Shown here: piece by piece, positions 21,741 to 35,029 of the stretch | How the letters are laid out: each line of letters begins with the position of its first letter | Numbering within the stretch: the stretch's first letter is position 1 | NCBI GenBank assembly: GCA_020284085.1 | Contig: JACEVL010000671.1 | Span: 2,927,717-2,991,716 of the forward strand | Length of the DNA stretch: 64,000 nucleotides | Direction of reading: 5' to 3' | From: Aporrectodea caliginosa | Lineage: Eukaryota; Annelida; Clitellata; Crassiclitellata; Lumbricidae | Translations under genes and position numbers: made by a program | The notes under the pieces: generated by a model | Told to the model about the DNA's origin: nothing | The model's input: only the letters and a program-made list of their open reading frames with translations | Databases searched by the model: none

Positions 21741-23200
21741 CGACTGTGGCGCCGCCGCCTATAGGCCTATTTGTGGTACGACTTTTGCCGCACCACTTTT
21801 TAAGGTGGTACGGCAGATATCCCGTCCATAAAAAATGCTGCAAAGAATAAATGCCGCCAGCAAATCTTTGCAGGATCAAAGGCTAAGTTTTTCGAAAGTA
21901 TTTGAATTATTTAATTCGTTAACAATTGTTTTCAAAACGTCAGAGAAAATTAATTTTCCAAAAATAGAATCGTAGGTAACACTTATACTTGGTAGGCCTA
22001 TTGAAAGCGACGATGACATTGCATATGAAGACGAACATCCGCAGTGCCGTCAGAGAATACGTACTTTGTTTTCTGACGAAACTGCAAAGAAGACGTCATA
22101 TTAAAAGGACGGGAAATTCATTGTTGTCACCTCAAACGCTGTGCGTGACAAGTTAGTTGGCCTCGGACTTACAGATAAAATTGAAAAAACAAGGGGCCTG
22201 ATGGACGCTGAGAAGTGTCTGCCCCGGGGCCCGCCGTAGCTCTCGACGCCCATGACGGAAGCTGAGCCATTGATTTGCGGGGCGGATGTCTGACTTTGAT
22301 ATTTTGTAACAGTTGGACTTTGAATAGTATGGACTATTAAGACCATACACTAGCAGCCACCTCTGATTTTTTCGGCTTCTGAATTTGACCTGACACCGGA
22401 ACGGACAAAGCAGCTGGGCTATTGCAGACTCGATTTGATATAGCGCCGGTTAATAAGCTGGTCTCCCTGACGTGGCTTTTGTGTGGGGCTGAGAAATTTC
22501 GAAGATTCACATTCATATTTTACATTTCCTATTAACTTCCACTTTGAACAGTAAGGACAGCTAACAACACACTTTTAGGCTTATGGGAGGTTCTGAAAAA
22601 AATGAAATATAATGTAGCACATTGCTTTTTTATTATATGACCTAGTTTCTCTTCTGATGATAAGCCCAACCATAATTATTCCAATGTGTATCAAAGTTAG
22701 CCCCACGTAAGCTGAATGTTAGACACAGTTACGTGGCGTAGTAAAAGATAAAATGTATCACAGGTAACTGGGCTCAGTGGTGGGCTGCACTGTCAGTTGT
22801 ACAGACACACACACACACACACACACACTCGGTTGGAACTTCTTTTGGCCATCTCTGGACAACCCCTTTGACTTGACGTAACGCTCGTTAAGCTTGTGTT
22901 CTGCGCTTAGCACTAGTAAAGCGCTTTAGAAATTTGGAGCTCACGTTTACAGCTATTTGAACAGACTGTCATCAACGTTCTCGTCACTGAGCATGTGCGA
23001 CACCCTCCATACACGAAGAAACTCTAGCAAAACCAAACTTACAATCATCCTCGATCTGCGAGTAAAGCCATTATGCTATTTACTATAAGATGGACTTACA
23101 GTAGTTGTTATTCAATTATTGTTGCCTAATTTCACCTCATCCAGAAATTTCTATCAAAGGCCTTGTTAATTACTATAGGCCTAATTGTTGTATGAAAGTA
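21741..23200. other. Intergenic with repeat tails and a CA run
   Basis: Repeat tails lie at about 22440-22515 and 22875-22950 (plus). A CA dinucleotide run is at about 22804-22828. No gene is supported. Confidence 0.45.
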
Positions 23201-23805
23201 TTAGATCATGTCACATTGCATAAAGTTGATCAAATGAGCTAAGTTGCTTAGTAAATTCGACGAAAGAAGACTGCACGTGTTCCGTTTGGAGTCGTACACT
23301 TGAACTTGATTGAGCGCGTTGTCCGCTTTATCTGATCCACCGAAGATGTAGAGTGAACTCTTGAATGGAACACAATTGCCAGAGCTTTTGGCAGAATGAA
23401 CCAGTTTTCCAACGCTTGTGCATATGTTGGTGGATACGTTGTATGTTTCAACGCTATCTAGTATGGCTCCATCAGAAAAAGCATATCCTCCACAGATGTA
23501 CAGCACTTCGTCTATAAATGCTGAGTTGTGTGTACTTCGGCCATGAACTAAAGATGCACATTTCTTCCAACCAGAATCCAAATTGTATTTCCATATTTCT
23601 TTACATTTGTCACCAATTCTAGTAACGTACATGGTGTAACGGTAAACTGCGGCTGTCGCCTGATTCTGCATTTTGGTTGGAATTTGCTGAAGAGTGAAAC
23701 ATTTTTGTGGATAGCGTAGATTGATATTGATGACGTCCTTCGTTAAGCTCTGACCATCATATAAACCAGCGATAAGCACACAATCCTCGGCTTTCATAAG
23801 ATTTT
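23201..23805 (-). pseudogene. Kelch exon of locus C, 3'-truncated
   Basis: The minus strand starts at a good acceptor (TTTAAACAG, AG at 23807-23806) in phase 1 and encodes four kelch-like blades (MYVTRIG, LYICGGY, LYIFGGS) matching the other loci. After DSKRNTCSLLS the family sequence stops, and 20 unrelated residues lead to a stop. The last blades are missing, so the propeller could not close. Confidence 0.8.
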
Positions 23806-24763
<958 letters not shown>

Positions 24764-26098
24764 CTTCAATTCGTCCAACAACGTTGTTGTTCGAAGCGCT
24801 CAGAGTTTCCCCTAAGTCTGTAGCCTTGAAAGAAGCTTCGGTTGTTTGACTTGGACGACTCATGATTACCTCGTGATTTTTTTCCAGTTCATTCGCTCTC
24901 GTAATAAGTTTACCCACACAGCTGCAGACGTCGCTAGCCGAACCCTTTGATCTCAGTTCATTGCAATAAGTCTCAAAACTTTTAAAGATGGTATGACTGC
25001 GTTCAATTTCTTGTTTCTCATTTTCACAGTCCTTGACATGTTTCTGTTTTATCCGAGATAATTCCTCCAGTAAGGTCGTTGTGTGATTGTCTATCATTTG
25101 TTTCAACTCCAAATGTCTTTGTCGAATTTCATTTTCTGCCTCTGCTAACTTTAAGAGAATACTTTTTTTTTCTTCTACACCTATACCTTTTGGCAAGATT
25201 TCATCTGCGTAAGTAGAAATCTTTAATGCATTTCTTTCAATAACTTTACGGAATTCGTCTTCGACTGTGCTCACATCTTTGCAACCATGTGATGCGTGGT
25301 TTTCGAGCACACAAGAAACACAAAAGATGTTCTTACATTGTGGGCAATAATAATCTAACGGCTTTTGATTATGAAGGCTGCAGTTTCTGGTTGGAGAAAT
25401 TCTTCTCATGTCATCTTCAGTTTCACTTCCCATTTTAACAATGTGATGACTGATGCTTGACTTGTGCAATGTTTGTGCCTTCGCACAAAGATCGCAGAAG
25501 TTGTCTCTGCAGTCTAAGCAGCGCATTGTGGCTTTTTTGTCTTTTCGTCACCCTCATAGAGAACTTTACATATGTCACACGCAATGGATGACATGTAAGC
25601 CTCATGAATATGAACTGCCCAAAAAAGATGACTTTTTGTTGCACAATTTTATCTCTAGGGTTCTATATCGTACCATTCGGGATGTTAAGATTTAACTCTA
25701 AATCCTGACTATAGGCATAAACTTATTGTTTTTTTTTAATTTCATTACTTTCATTATCATATGTAAACAAGTTGCGGTATGTCAACTTTGTATGTTAATA
25801 AACGAAATCTACTACTGAGTTGTAAATCTTTTGTGATTTCCATGAGATGTTCCATGAAAAAGTTTTTCTGGAGTCCATCCCAGCCTTCCACTGGAATGGT
25901 GAACAATTTTCTGCACAAAGGACAAGACATGGTCCTTCATGAAGGTTCAGATCTTCCTACGTTTGTTTGGTATGATGTTTGCTTGAGACATCCAAGGCAG
26001 AACGTGTGAATGCATGGTAGCATTCGAGGATCAGTGAATTCTTTGAGACAGATACAGCATTCCGTCAGTTTCTGGAGTTGATTTCCAGCTTCAGTCAT
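24764..26098 (-). pseudogene. TRIM exon of locus C, decayed
   Basis: On the minus strand the start codon at 26098 follows a conserved acceptor (TGCTTGCAG). The first 39 residues match locus B, including ECCICLKEF and CIHTFCLGCL, and the frame then breaks before CPLC. A piece of about 200 bp at about 25590-25790, mostly a LINE 3' end, interrupts the exon between DLQLS and the first B-box. A one-base loss in an A run near 25533 shifts the frame again. From 25526 the B-boxes and coiled coil are open to the normal phase-1 donor (GAAG|GTGAAA at 24764). At least two frameshifts and one insertion make it a pseudogene. Confidence 0.85.
25590..25790 (+). mobile_element. LINE 3'-end insertion inside pseudogene C
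   Basis: Encodes HEYELPKKD ... NFISRVLYRTI on the plus strand, a non-LTR C-terminus, flanked on both sides by TRIM exon sequence. The exact ends are not certain. Confidence 0.65.
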
Positions 26099-26419
26099 TC
26101 TTGTTTATTTACAAGCTATCTGCAAGCATAATAATCTATCTTTACAGTTCGAATAATTATAGCCAAATTTCATTTTCTGGTGGTTTGATTCGATTTAATA
26201 AGGTGCGATGCAATGTAAATCACCGACATTTTCTGCTCGAAATAAAAGCAGGGCAAGAAAAACAGGACAGGCAATCAAGTAGGTCTATAATTATATCAGC
26301 GCTATCTCAAATCAAGTGCTCAATAACAAAGTTGTTTGTTCCTTTTTTGGTGCCAGGACGGAATCCGGGGAAGGTCATTCAGTACTTTTCAGGTCAAGTC
26401 GATGGCAGTGGTGGTCGTG

Positions 26420-26730
26420 GGGTTGTGCAGGAGCAGAGGCAGTGGTTAAATTCAGCCGGATCTCTCCGGATCTGAGATCCGGCACCTCGGATTTGAAATC
26501 CGCCACTTAAACTATGAGATCCGCAACCTGAAAGAGATGACCCGTCTCCTATTATGTAATTTTTCTACAGTGGTCGACCATATTATTCTTGTTTAATATA
26601 TTTTAGGTGTTATTTTATGTGTTTCCCGAATAGCGAAAAGCGAGTATCGGCTATAGATTCGTCCGATAGGCCTTAGTTTTAGATTTCCAAAATTTTGGAG
26701 ATCCGCCACCTCTGAGTGAGCACTGAGCAA
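26420..26730. repeat. Cluster of GATCCG palindromes
   Basis: Within 26450-26535 several short palindromic or repeated words occur (GGATCTGAGATCCGG, CGGATTTGAAATCCG, GATCCGCAACC). GATCCGCCACCTCTGAG recurs at about 26699. This could be the edges of a small unrecognised element. Confidence 0.4.
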
Positions 26731-28521
26731 GTTAGCCACAGAGCAGAACCAGTATGGCATTAGTACAAAAGGCAACTAATTTAATAGTGAGTTAAATTTG
26801 TCAGCAAGAAGATGAAACATTAACATTTTGAACTACTGACCAAGCAACATTGGCGAAGCTAAACACGCCTATGGGTTGTATGGAGTGAGCAGTTTATTTT
26901 TATCAACGAATCGTCGTCGTTCGTGATCTGTTCAGCGATTGTGCATCGCTGACGATCAACTTCATTATTTTCCTAAGGCTTCACTTTTACTTTCGATTTC
27001 AAGTTCTCGATAAAGGGCCTTTTTACGGAAACCCGATTAATCACTGGTATCTCCTGTGGAGCTTATGGCTAGCTGGCTAACCATGCTCCACGACAGTCCG
27101 CGAGCCATCTCAGTACTTTCCAGCCAATAACCACTTGCTAATTTTAGTTTCAGACAGCGCGCAGACTAAAGCAGCGCGTAAGCATTAAATCAGCATGTAC
27201 GTATAAGAATTCAGCTCGTAAGGATAACGTTGTGTGTGACAGTGACTGACAGTTATATTTATGGGAATTATAAGTTATTATAATTTTATTAACATGGAGT
27301 AGATTCAAGTCACCGACATGGGTGTAACTTATGTTAATGACTAAGGCAAGACTTGAGGATAATAAGGAAACTGTGATTGGTTGTTGCATAATTAAGGATG
27401 CAGCCTATTACAGTTAAACTCCTATAGAGACGTGAGTTTGTGTTTTAATATAAGGATTGGAAATACAGTAGCTAGTCAGTCAGTCTCGGGAAGTCAGCAG
27501 TCAAACATTTCAAGGGCAATACGGTTGCATTGGTGTCGCGCCGGAGATGCGGAGATCTGTTTAAGCTGTACAGAACCTGCACACTCCGGGACTGTTTGAT
27601 GAGATGACTCGGGTGGAGAAAGCTAGGAGAGGGGAAAATGCCTCCTAGTGAAGTGTAATGAGAAGTTGTGTGAGTGTGTGTGTGGAGAAACTGCATACGT
27701 GAACGGAACACAGGCAGAGGATAAAAAGGCCCACCTGTGGTTACAAGTAACGAGTAGTTTGAAGAGGTGAAGTGAAGGAAAAGTCCTAGTGAGTGGAAGT
27801 GTGATACTAGGTGTAGTAACGACGAAGTTACTGGTCGAAGGAAGAAGACGTTCGCCTTCGATACCTCTAGTCTACGCTTGAAGCCGGGAGACGTCTGCCT
27901 TCAACGCCACTGGACTAGGGAAGAATTTGTGAAACAGAAGTTAAAGCGAGATTGAAGAGTGTCGTGAATGAGTGAAGATTTACGAGACAACAGAAGAGAC
28001 TTGTTCAACGAAGAGGAGAAGGAAAGTCCGTCTTTGTTGGAAAGAAGTTAAGGACGAGATAAGAAACGACTTGTCTTTGACTGAGCTTCGAATCAGACTT
28101 CGCAGCTAAGGAAACGAAGAGATCGCGGTTCCAAAGGTCGTTCGATGTGGTGGTTTTAGAAAGGAAATTCCGCGTCGACGATAACGAAAGTGGAGCAAGG
28201 ATCTTCGCTTCTGAAGGCCACTGCGAGAGTTGAGTACATTACCTTTATAATAGGAATTATTATTATTATTATTATTACTATTACAATTATTATTATTATT
28301 ATTTTTATCATTATTATTTTGGGGACAACGTAAAATAGATTATGATAGATTAATTCCGATCAAAATTAATCGTGATCATAACTGAGTTTTACACGTGTGA
28401 AAGAGATGAGTGATTGAGTTGTTATTTGCATTTAATCTTGTAATTCATGTATAATCTGTAACCATATACAATTGTTTGAATAATCTTGAAACGAGACGTT
28501 CTTCTTATCATTATTGTTGAG
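26731..28521 (+). other. Leader region of the gag-like ORF
   Basis: Low ORF content; about 27700-28230 reads like a retroelement leader, with repeated TTCGCCTTCGA and GTCTGCCTTCAAC words. An ATT microsatellite lies at about 28254-28318. I searched for a matching LTR pair around the ORF and did not find one. Confidence 0.35.
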
Positions 28522-29709
28522 ATGGAAACTGATTTGCATGATGAGAATGAAGTAGAGGAATTACTAGAAGTAATGACCGAGCAAGTGATTCCGTTAGAAG
28601 GTGAAGAAATACAGGGACTAGGAAACATTCAGTTGCACGATTTGACACAGCAGCTAGAAGTGATTTCCTGTAGATTGATTGAAGGTCTGGTAAAAGTAAA
28701 TGCGACGGTAATGAATCTAGACCAACAGTTAAATCAGGAATTATGTTCTATGTCGGAAGGCATAAACTTTAGATTCCAAAACTTAAGAGACAGACAGAAC
28801 GAGCTAGAGGAACGATTATTTAAATTGATGACAGATGAAAGAGACGAGAGAAAGAGAATGGAGCAGTCTAGTGAGAGGAGGAGAGGAGCTACAGAAATAA
28901 GGGAAGAGATCCATAAAACGGACGCAGTCTCTACGAGGTCCAGAGATAAGTCAAAGGACGACTTCGTTCCTTCCACTTGTGCTACCTTCGTTGACCTTAA
29001 TGGGAAAGTAAGAACTTCTATAGCGCCCGAACCAATCGGTCGTGAAGGATTGAGAAGGAGTTTGAGACTGAAAGAGAAGAATAGCTCGAAAGGAACTGAA
29101 CCCTCAATCCGAGAAGTATCGCTTTCAGGACCACCATTAATGGAGGATGAATATACAGAAGAAGAGAGAGAAAATGAAACAGAGAGTATACGAGATCGAT
29201 ACCGAAGTTTAGGTTTCTCACCACAAAGGTTAGAAGTAGCGCTCCGACCTGAGATAACCATGAGAAGCTTCACTAAGGCGACGAGGAAAACTAACGAGAG
29301 AGCCGAGGTCGAGAAAGACTTGGCTACGTGTCAGAATGATCCTGAGCATATTAGCAACATGTCAGGAAGGGTACTTAAGTTGAACGGAGACAGAAAGGAG
29401 AAGGATGGAAGAGAAGAGCGGGAACGGAGGTTGGAGGAGCATCGATACAAACTGGTTCCACCTAACTACGGGCCCCCGCACTGGTTGGAACCCGGGCATA
29501 CTATAAGTACTGGGATTAGATCTTCCTTCGACCTTAAATCTGTCCGTAACTTAGTACCACCGGATGACGTCAACCCCGACTACCGTGCCTACGGGAGAGC
29601 ATCGGTCGAGGGGAATAACATCCAAACTGACGTCAGAAACTGGGAAGACCCGGCTCCCACATCTCCTAAGATAACTAGACCAGAAAATATTCATTTCAAA
29701 GTAGGCTAA
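28522..29709 (+). CDS. Gag-like coiled-coil protein, non-autonomous retroelement candidate
   Basis: The first ATG in a plausible context is at 28522, giving about 395 residues. The N-terminal third is acidic and helical with leucine heptads (LHDLTQQLEVISCRLIEGL) and resembles a gag coiled coil. A central RRSLRLKEKN motif is shared in position and form with RRSARLLAKG of the ORF at 47115. The C-terminal part is rich in charged residues and prolines (YRAYGRASVEGNN, NWEDPAPTSPK). No zinc knuckle, protease or polymerase follows. I infer a gag remnant or a non-autonomous element, not a host gene. An alternative is a domesticated gag. Confidence 0.5.
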   Translation: METDLHDENEVEELLEVMTEQVIPLEGEEIQGLGNIQLHDLTQQLEVISCRLIEGLVKVNATVMNLDQQLNQELCSMSEGINFRFQNLRDRQNELEERLFKLMTDERDERKRMEQSSERRRGATEIREEIHKTDAVSTRSRDKSKDDFVPSTCATFVDLNGKVRTSIAPEPIGREGLRRSLRLKEKNSSKGTEPSIREVSLSGPPLMEDEYTEEERENETESIRDRYRSLGFSPQRLEVALRPEITMRSFTKATRKTNERAEVEKDLATCQNDPEHISNMSGRVLKLNGDRKEKDGREERERRLEEHRYKLVPPNYGPPHWLEPGHTISTGIRSSFDLKSVRNLVPPDDVNPDYRAYGRASVEGNNIQTDVRNWEDPAPTSPKITRPENIHFKVG

Positions 29710-30293
29710 CCTTCGACGCCGTCTAAGCTTCAACTAATTTGCACTCGACCTCTTGTTTTTCACACATTATTTTGTTAAGGAAATCTATGGGCCTACACCG
29801 TGACAGACTGCGACATCGACACACCAATATATTACAAGCCATTTCGTATTTCGAACTTCAACAAACACACTAACAAGTATAGTGATTAATTAAACGATAG
29901 TTAGAACTGAGGCACAATTAGTTGAATTTCCTTACTTTGTGCCGTCGTCTGAGCAGTCTCTGATTAAAATTGGCGTTGGCTAAAGAGGTCACTGTTGTGT
30001 GTTGTGTGTAGGCTCTATCTGACAACAGGGCCTAGATAGTTATCTGTGGCTGTTTTGGTGACTACACTTGCTCACGCTGGTTCCCTGCGCTTCGTACACC
30101 TAGGACTGAAAAGCATAATCCGCAAACCTGTTCGTAGTTCAGATAAAAAATATATTGAAAATAATAGAGTCAATGGAATAAATCCTCTTCTGAAGTTCAT
30201 TCCCGATTTTCAAATTGACTCGGGGTGTCGTATTAATGACGTTTAAAACCATTGTTATCTGTTCCATGTATATTCATAATAGATGGTGGGTGT
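29710..30293. other. Intergenic, no gene seen
   Basis: Nothing recognised. It may include the 3' flank of the gag-like element. Confidence 0.35.
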
Positions 30294-30302
30294 GTCTATC
30301 TA

Positions 30303-30778
30303 CGTGTCACGACAACTCGTCTAACGACATTTCGTCTACGAAACTTCGTCTACAGACATTTCGTCGAACGACATTTCGTCTACAAAGTTATTTGATATTG
30401 TCACTTGAAATGGAAGCTGGATTGATGAAAAAAACTGTTTCCCGAAATGGAAGTGGGATTGATGAAAACATTCCTGTGTTGAAATAGAAGCTGAATTGAT
30501 CGAAATAATTTTCCCCGTAAATAGAAGCTGGAAATCAACCTGGATGCATGGATGAAAATAGGTTTCCATTCAATAGAAACTGGATTGATGAAAATAATCT
30601 TGTCAGTAATTGGATTCCTGAGAATATATAGCACGTTATAGCGAAACTATAAGAAAGTGGCCTATGTTGATTAGCCGTAATGGATACAGATACACTTAGA
30701 GACGAAATGTCGTTAGACGAAGTGTCGTAGACGAAATGTCGTTAGACGAAATGTCGGTATACGAGTTGTTGCGGAACC
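30303..30778. mobile_element. Non-autonomous DNA transposon with 9-bp target duplication
   Basis: Flanked by GTCTATCTA at 30294-30302 and 30779-30787. The ends are imperfect inverted repeats built from tandem ACGACATTTCGTCTA words. The middle holds about five imperfect units of roughly 36 bp (GAAGCTGGATTGATGAAAA). A 9-bp duplication and long repetitive ends fit a Mutator-like MITE. One end of the same family sits at 33545-33687. Confidence 0.7.
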
Positions 30779-30787
30779 GTCTATCTA

Positions 30788-31449
30788 TATCATGATATAT
30801 TACCTCAGCCAATGAGTATCAACATTCTTTTATTTGGAAGACGATGAAGGGCTGCTCGAGTAGAGCCAAATCTGTCTGATAGCTTTTCCAAACGATTCTT
30901 TGTCTAAGTCTAATTTGTAAGTATTTGCATAGGGGTCTACGTTTAGCAATTGTGTAAAAGTGCTGATTTGTAGGTTTTAGAATTGTATACGTTTTAAGTC
31001 AAACAACAGATTTTGATTTGATTTCATCCCATCAGCAGACATTGATTCTTCTTGTGATTCGCACTGGACAGTGACAGTATTGGACCTAGGCGTTCCCCAT
31101 TGCTGGTTTAGGACTTTGTGATGCAATGTCGAGTAAGATTAGTATTTACTGTTGCAGAAATGATTTCCAGCTTCTCTGATGTTTCTCACCTCTCTCACTT
31201 GCTCCAGTTATACACTAGCTGACAGTCCAGATCTGCTTGTTCTGCTCCAACCGTTAGTTAATTCGCTCTGAATGCTCGGTTTCTTTTTCTCTCTCAGATT
31301 CTCAAGCGTTCTGTAATACAGCCTAAGTCAGGCCAGCTCTTTGAAACGAACTTACATAAACATCTTTGAGTCTGCTAAACTTCCAGTTTGCACAGCTAAG
31401 CTCCTCTTGACTTCTCCTATCTCCTAGATAATTCGCTCCTGAATGAAAA
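30788..31449. other. Intergenic, no gene seen
   Basis: No ORF with coding character and no repeat recognised. Confidence 0.4.
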
Positions 31450-32190
31450 CCGAACTGTTCAAACTCGCATCTGATCCTGCACCATCCTACCAAAGCTGCT
31501 AACAACACTTATTTATCTAACGTTTGTAAGATGATCCTACATGAGTTAGATAAATAATGAAAAGTCTCAGCCTATTCTGCTGGTGACCTATTTACGTAGT
31601 GCAATAAAACAGTGTTAGTAGGTCTAGATTCCAAGGCATTGAGCGGTCACTGGACCGTGGAGATAATCTCACGCATGTGTGGTGTCGTAGGCGTTGTCCC
31701 GAGATATCACGTGAAGAGCCAACTCCGCAGAAACTGTTGAGAGGACGACACAAAGTAAGACATGTTCTACTTGTTTTGATTCACATCGGACTCTAGACCA
31801 ATCTGTTAAAGAAATACGCTCTTTTGTGATAGAGCCTACATGGAGTTTTAATAATGAATGAACCATTTTGTAAAGGTAGGCTATTTCTGCACCGCTAACA
31901 TAGAAAGGTTGTCACAGTCCTTGAATTTTGACTTCAGAAAGTAAGAGGCGTAGATAGTGTAAGTGCTTCGGTCAGTGTTTTGATAACACTCTGAATTGAA
32001 TACATTTTATGCCAATAAATCCCAGAAAATTGCAGTGATAAATTTATTTAGCCAGGGCAAGACTTAGTCCTACAAAAACCCGATATCAAAAGCAAAAGTG
32101 AAGTTGTGGGAATAGAACTCGCTCTTTTCCAATGGCGTTGAACTATTAATGAAGTGACAAACGACGATTCGATGGTATAAATAGACTTCT
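31450..32190 (+). repeat. Duplicated promoter-containing segment, copy 2 (orphan)
   Basis: Diverged copy of 13480-14180 in the same orientation, ending in the TATA-like box TATAAATAG at 32176-32184. No TRIM exon follows on the plus strand before locus D, so if it was a promoter it is now orphaned. Confidence 0.55.
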
Positions 32191-33544
32191 GAACATGATC
32201 GATGCTGAACTGTCCGGGCCATGTGAGCTTTTCATATAATTATTTGCTGGCACTTCCAAACAACCTTATGCAACGAAATTCATAGTCTAAGTTTATTTTG
32301 AATTATAAAAGACACACCAACGCTCTAAACTTCGAGAAGCCTATGACAGTAAGAGACATGAAATAGCTTTTCATCCGCTTTTCCATTTTCCTCCTCTTCA
32401 GACACACCTTCCTCCTTCCGATCGTCTTCCTCTGAGTGCGTCTTTCAGCTCGCTCTCACGTTCAACGAACCACCAAGGACTCCCTCTACTCGACCTATCC
32501 TCTCGTACTCGTTGCGTAGCCGTTCATCCTTTCATGACAATAATAACTCAGAAACAGTAAAGTATCACAAACAGAGGTCAATTTGTGACATTACCTTCCC
32601 TGAAATTCTACACGGCACCTGAATGCATTCCCTGTCAAGGTGGAAGCCCAGCTCCTGGAAGAGCCAGCGTGCAATCCATGCCACCTGCTATTGAGCGCAC
32701 CCTGATCTGCGACCCACCGGTGACCTTTTAGGATTATCTATTACTTTATCTACAGATTTAATCTCACTTGAACACGCATTTTCAAGTTGTAAACAGCATT
32801 GCGGAAATTAGTTCAGCAATTGAATAGGATAAATGTCGAAACTCAAAGAGTTACGGAATTCAACAAAATGCTTGACCGCAAAACTAATTATTGTGGTGTC
32901 AAATTAATTTGTTGTTCAAGAAAGTTTTTAAAGTCTGTTTCTACTTTCATCAAATAAAATTTTCACTGTGAACAGTAATGTTAAGTTTCAGGGCTACCAG
33001 TTGCAGCAGTGTGATTGAAGGAGATGGGTGATTGGCATTTTAGATAGCACTAGGAGTGCTCTTTCGGCCTAGTTAGGGCTTTCACATTATTAGAGGATAA
33101 CTATTCTAAATATAGAGCGAAACTTCATCATGTCCTTCCGATTTCTGCAACACATTTCAGCTTCACATTGACAGTGTTTCAATGGCTTCCTGTGAGAAAG
33201 TTATTAAGCCCGATGAGTAATTGGCATTTCTGTTATTTTCATTATTTAATATGGTTATTCTAGGCAATTTATCATATATTATAATTCAGGGACTTCGAAT
33301 TTTAATTTCAATATCAATATTATTACGCCCTCTTCGCGAACAGTTTTGAATATGAATATTACTGCGCACTTGGTGCACTCCCACTTGCAACTTCCATGGT
33401 TATTTAGCAACCTAAACTTCTCAGGAATTTAGCAACCTAAAGTACGATATTACCGCTATTTCTTTAATTAAAAGTCAGAAAATAATTTACGACCCTAAAC
33501 TACACGTTTAGCCTAACTAGTTAGGGTAGTTTACTTCACTTTTA
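32191..33544. other. Intergenic, no gene seen
   Basis: AT-rich and without recognisable coding sequence. Confidence 0.4.
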
Positions 33545-33687
33545 TATTCTTTATAAAAATTACAAAGATAAGCCTAACGGCAAATGTCTGATAACGAAAT
33601 GTCGTAGTAGACGAAATGTCGTTCGACGAAATGTCCGTAGACGAAGTGTCGTAGACGAAATGTCGTTCGACGAGTTGTCGTGACACC
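33545..33687 (-). mobile_element. One end of the Mutator-like MITE family
   Basis: Tandem GACGAAATGTCGT words and the terminus GTGTCACGACAACTCGTCG (minus strand) match the end of 30303-30778. It abuts the kelch exon of locus D exactly where that exon breaks off. Confidence 0.7.
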
Positions 33688-34166
33688 ACTGAAGATATAG
33701 AGTGAACTCTTGAATGGAACACAGTTACCTGAGTTCTGAACACCGTGAACCAACTTTCCAACTGAGGCGCATTTGTCGGCGATTGCGTTGTAGGTTTCAA
33801 CGGTGTTTAGAACGAGTTTGCTAGAATCCACAAATCCCCCACAGATATACAATACTTCATTTATAAACGCTGCGCTGTGTCTACGTCGGCCTTGAACTAG
33901 GGAAGAGCATTTCATCCAACCAGAAGCCTCGTTGTATTTCCAGATTTCATTATAAGTTACTCCTACTCCAGTTACGTACATCGTGTTACAATAAACGGCG
34001 GCGAATGCCTCGATCTTCATTTCAGTCGGAATTTGTTCTTGATTTGAGATTTCATTTGACCGATGTAGATTTATTTTGATGACGTCCTTTGTAATCGTCG
34101 TACCATCACTTAATCCGACGACAATTGCACAGTTTTCAAGCTGTGTAGTGGCTTCTGTTGAAACAG
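33685..34166 (-). pseudogene. Kelch exon of locus D, 3'-truncated
   Basis: Starts at acceptor CTGTTTTAG in phase 1 and is almost identical to the first half of the kelch exon of locus F (55515 on). The match ends after LYIFSGG, where MITE sequence takes over. About half of the propeller is gone. Confidence 0.88.
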
Positions 34167-35029
34167 CTAAAACAGACATATTCACAATTGGAAGTAGAGT
34201 GCAGCATTTAATAAACAGCTCATTTCAATATGCCATTCTAATACATAAGTCTGTAAAACATGCCCTCTCATTTCTAATTAAATCATATCTAATACGATGA
34301 AATACGACTTTAACTCAGAGACTCTGTAATGTACTAAAATGCCCTGTATTTGGCATCTTCATACATGTATACATTCATGCATGTTGAAGGGAAATAATTG
34401 ACAAATACACACATACATACATGCATGCATACATGCATAATACATACATAGGACCTACATGCATACACACATACATATGTACGTACGTAACGTACATACA
34501 TACACGCATATTATTATGAGCATGTATCCATACAATTACATGTATAAATGAACATACATGATCTAACAATTATAATCTGGAAATATCTGATCTGATCTTA
34601 TGTATTGCAGTTCTCATCTAATCTTATCTATTCCGACAAATTCTTAGTCCCTCATTGCTATAAACTATTCGCATTGAACTCTACAGAACCGATTTTATGC
34701 CATATTAGTCATTATTAGCTCTAAATTAAAGTCACAATTTTCGCCGCTATATGACATAAATGTAGGTTAATTCGAACTGCACCAGATTTTTTATAAAATT
34801 ATCTTCCTTGTAGCTCATATTAATGACTCACTGTGCAACAAAACGGCAGCCTCACAGTCTGCCTTTGCATAATTTGTTTACATAATGTCCTTCATACGAC
34901 TCGAGAAACATCCACTTGTACAACTATATATTTCTGATGAATATTAATTTGAAAATTTCTAAAGCGCCGTTGTCTTAATGCTTGACGCATAAATCGATGG
35001 TCGCTTCCAAGGAAAACCTCATTTTCAAA
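34167..35029 (-). other. Intron remnant of locus D with TACA repeats
   Basis: Colinear with the intron of locus F on the opposite strand, including CATACATACATG-type microsatellite at about 34400-34510 and the tail-like word GGCGCTTTAGAAATTTT (read on the minus strand) near 34960. The part next to the TRIM exon, including the donor, is deleted. Confidence 0.8.

Noticed and set aside
26731..30050. LTR pair around the 28522 gag-like ORF
   Set aside because: No direct repeat or matching flanking duplication could be found by eye, so no element boundaries are claimed.
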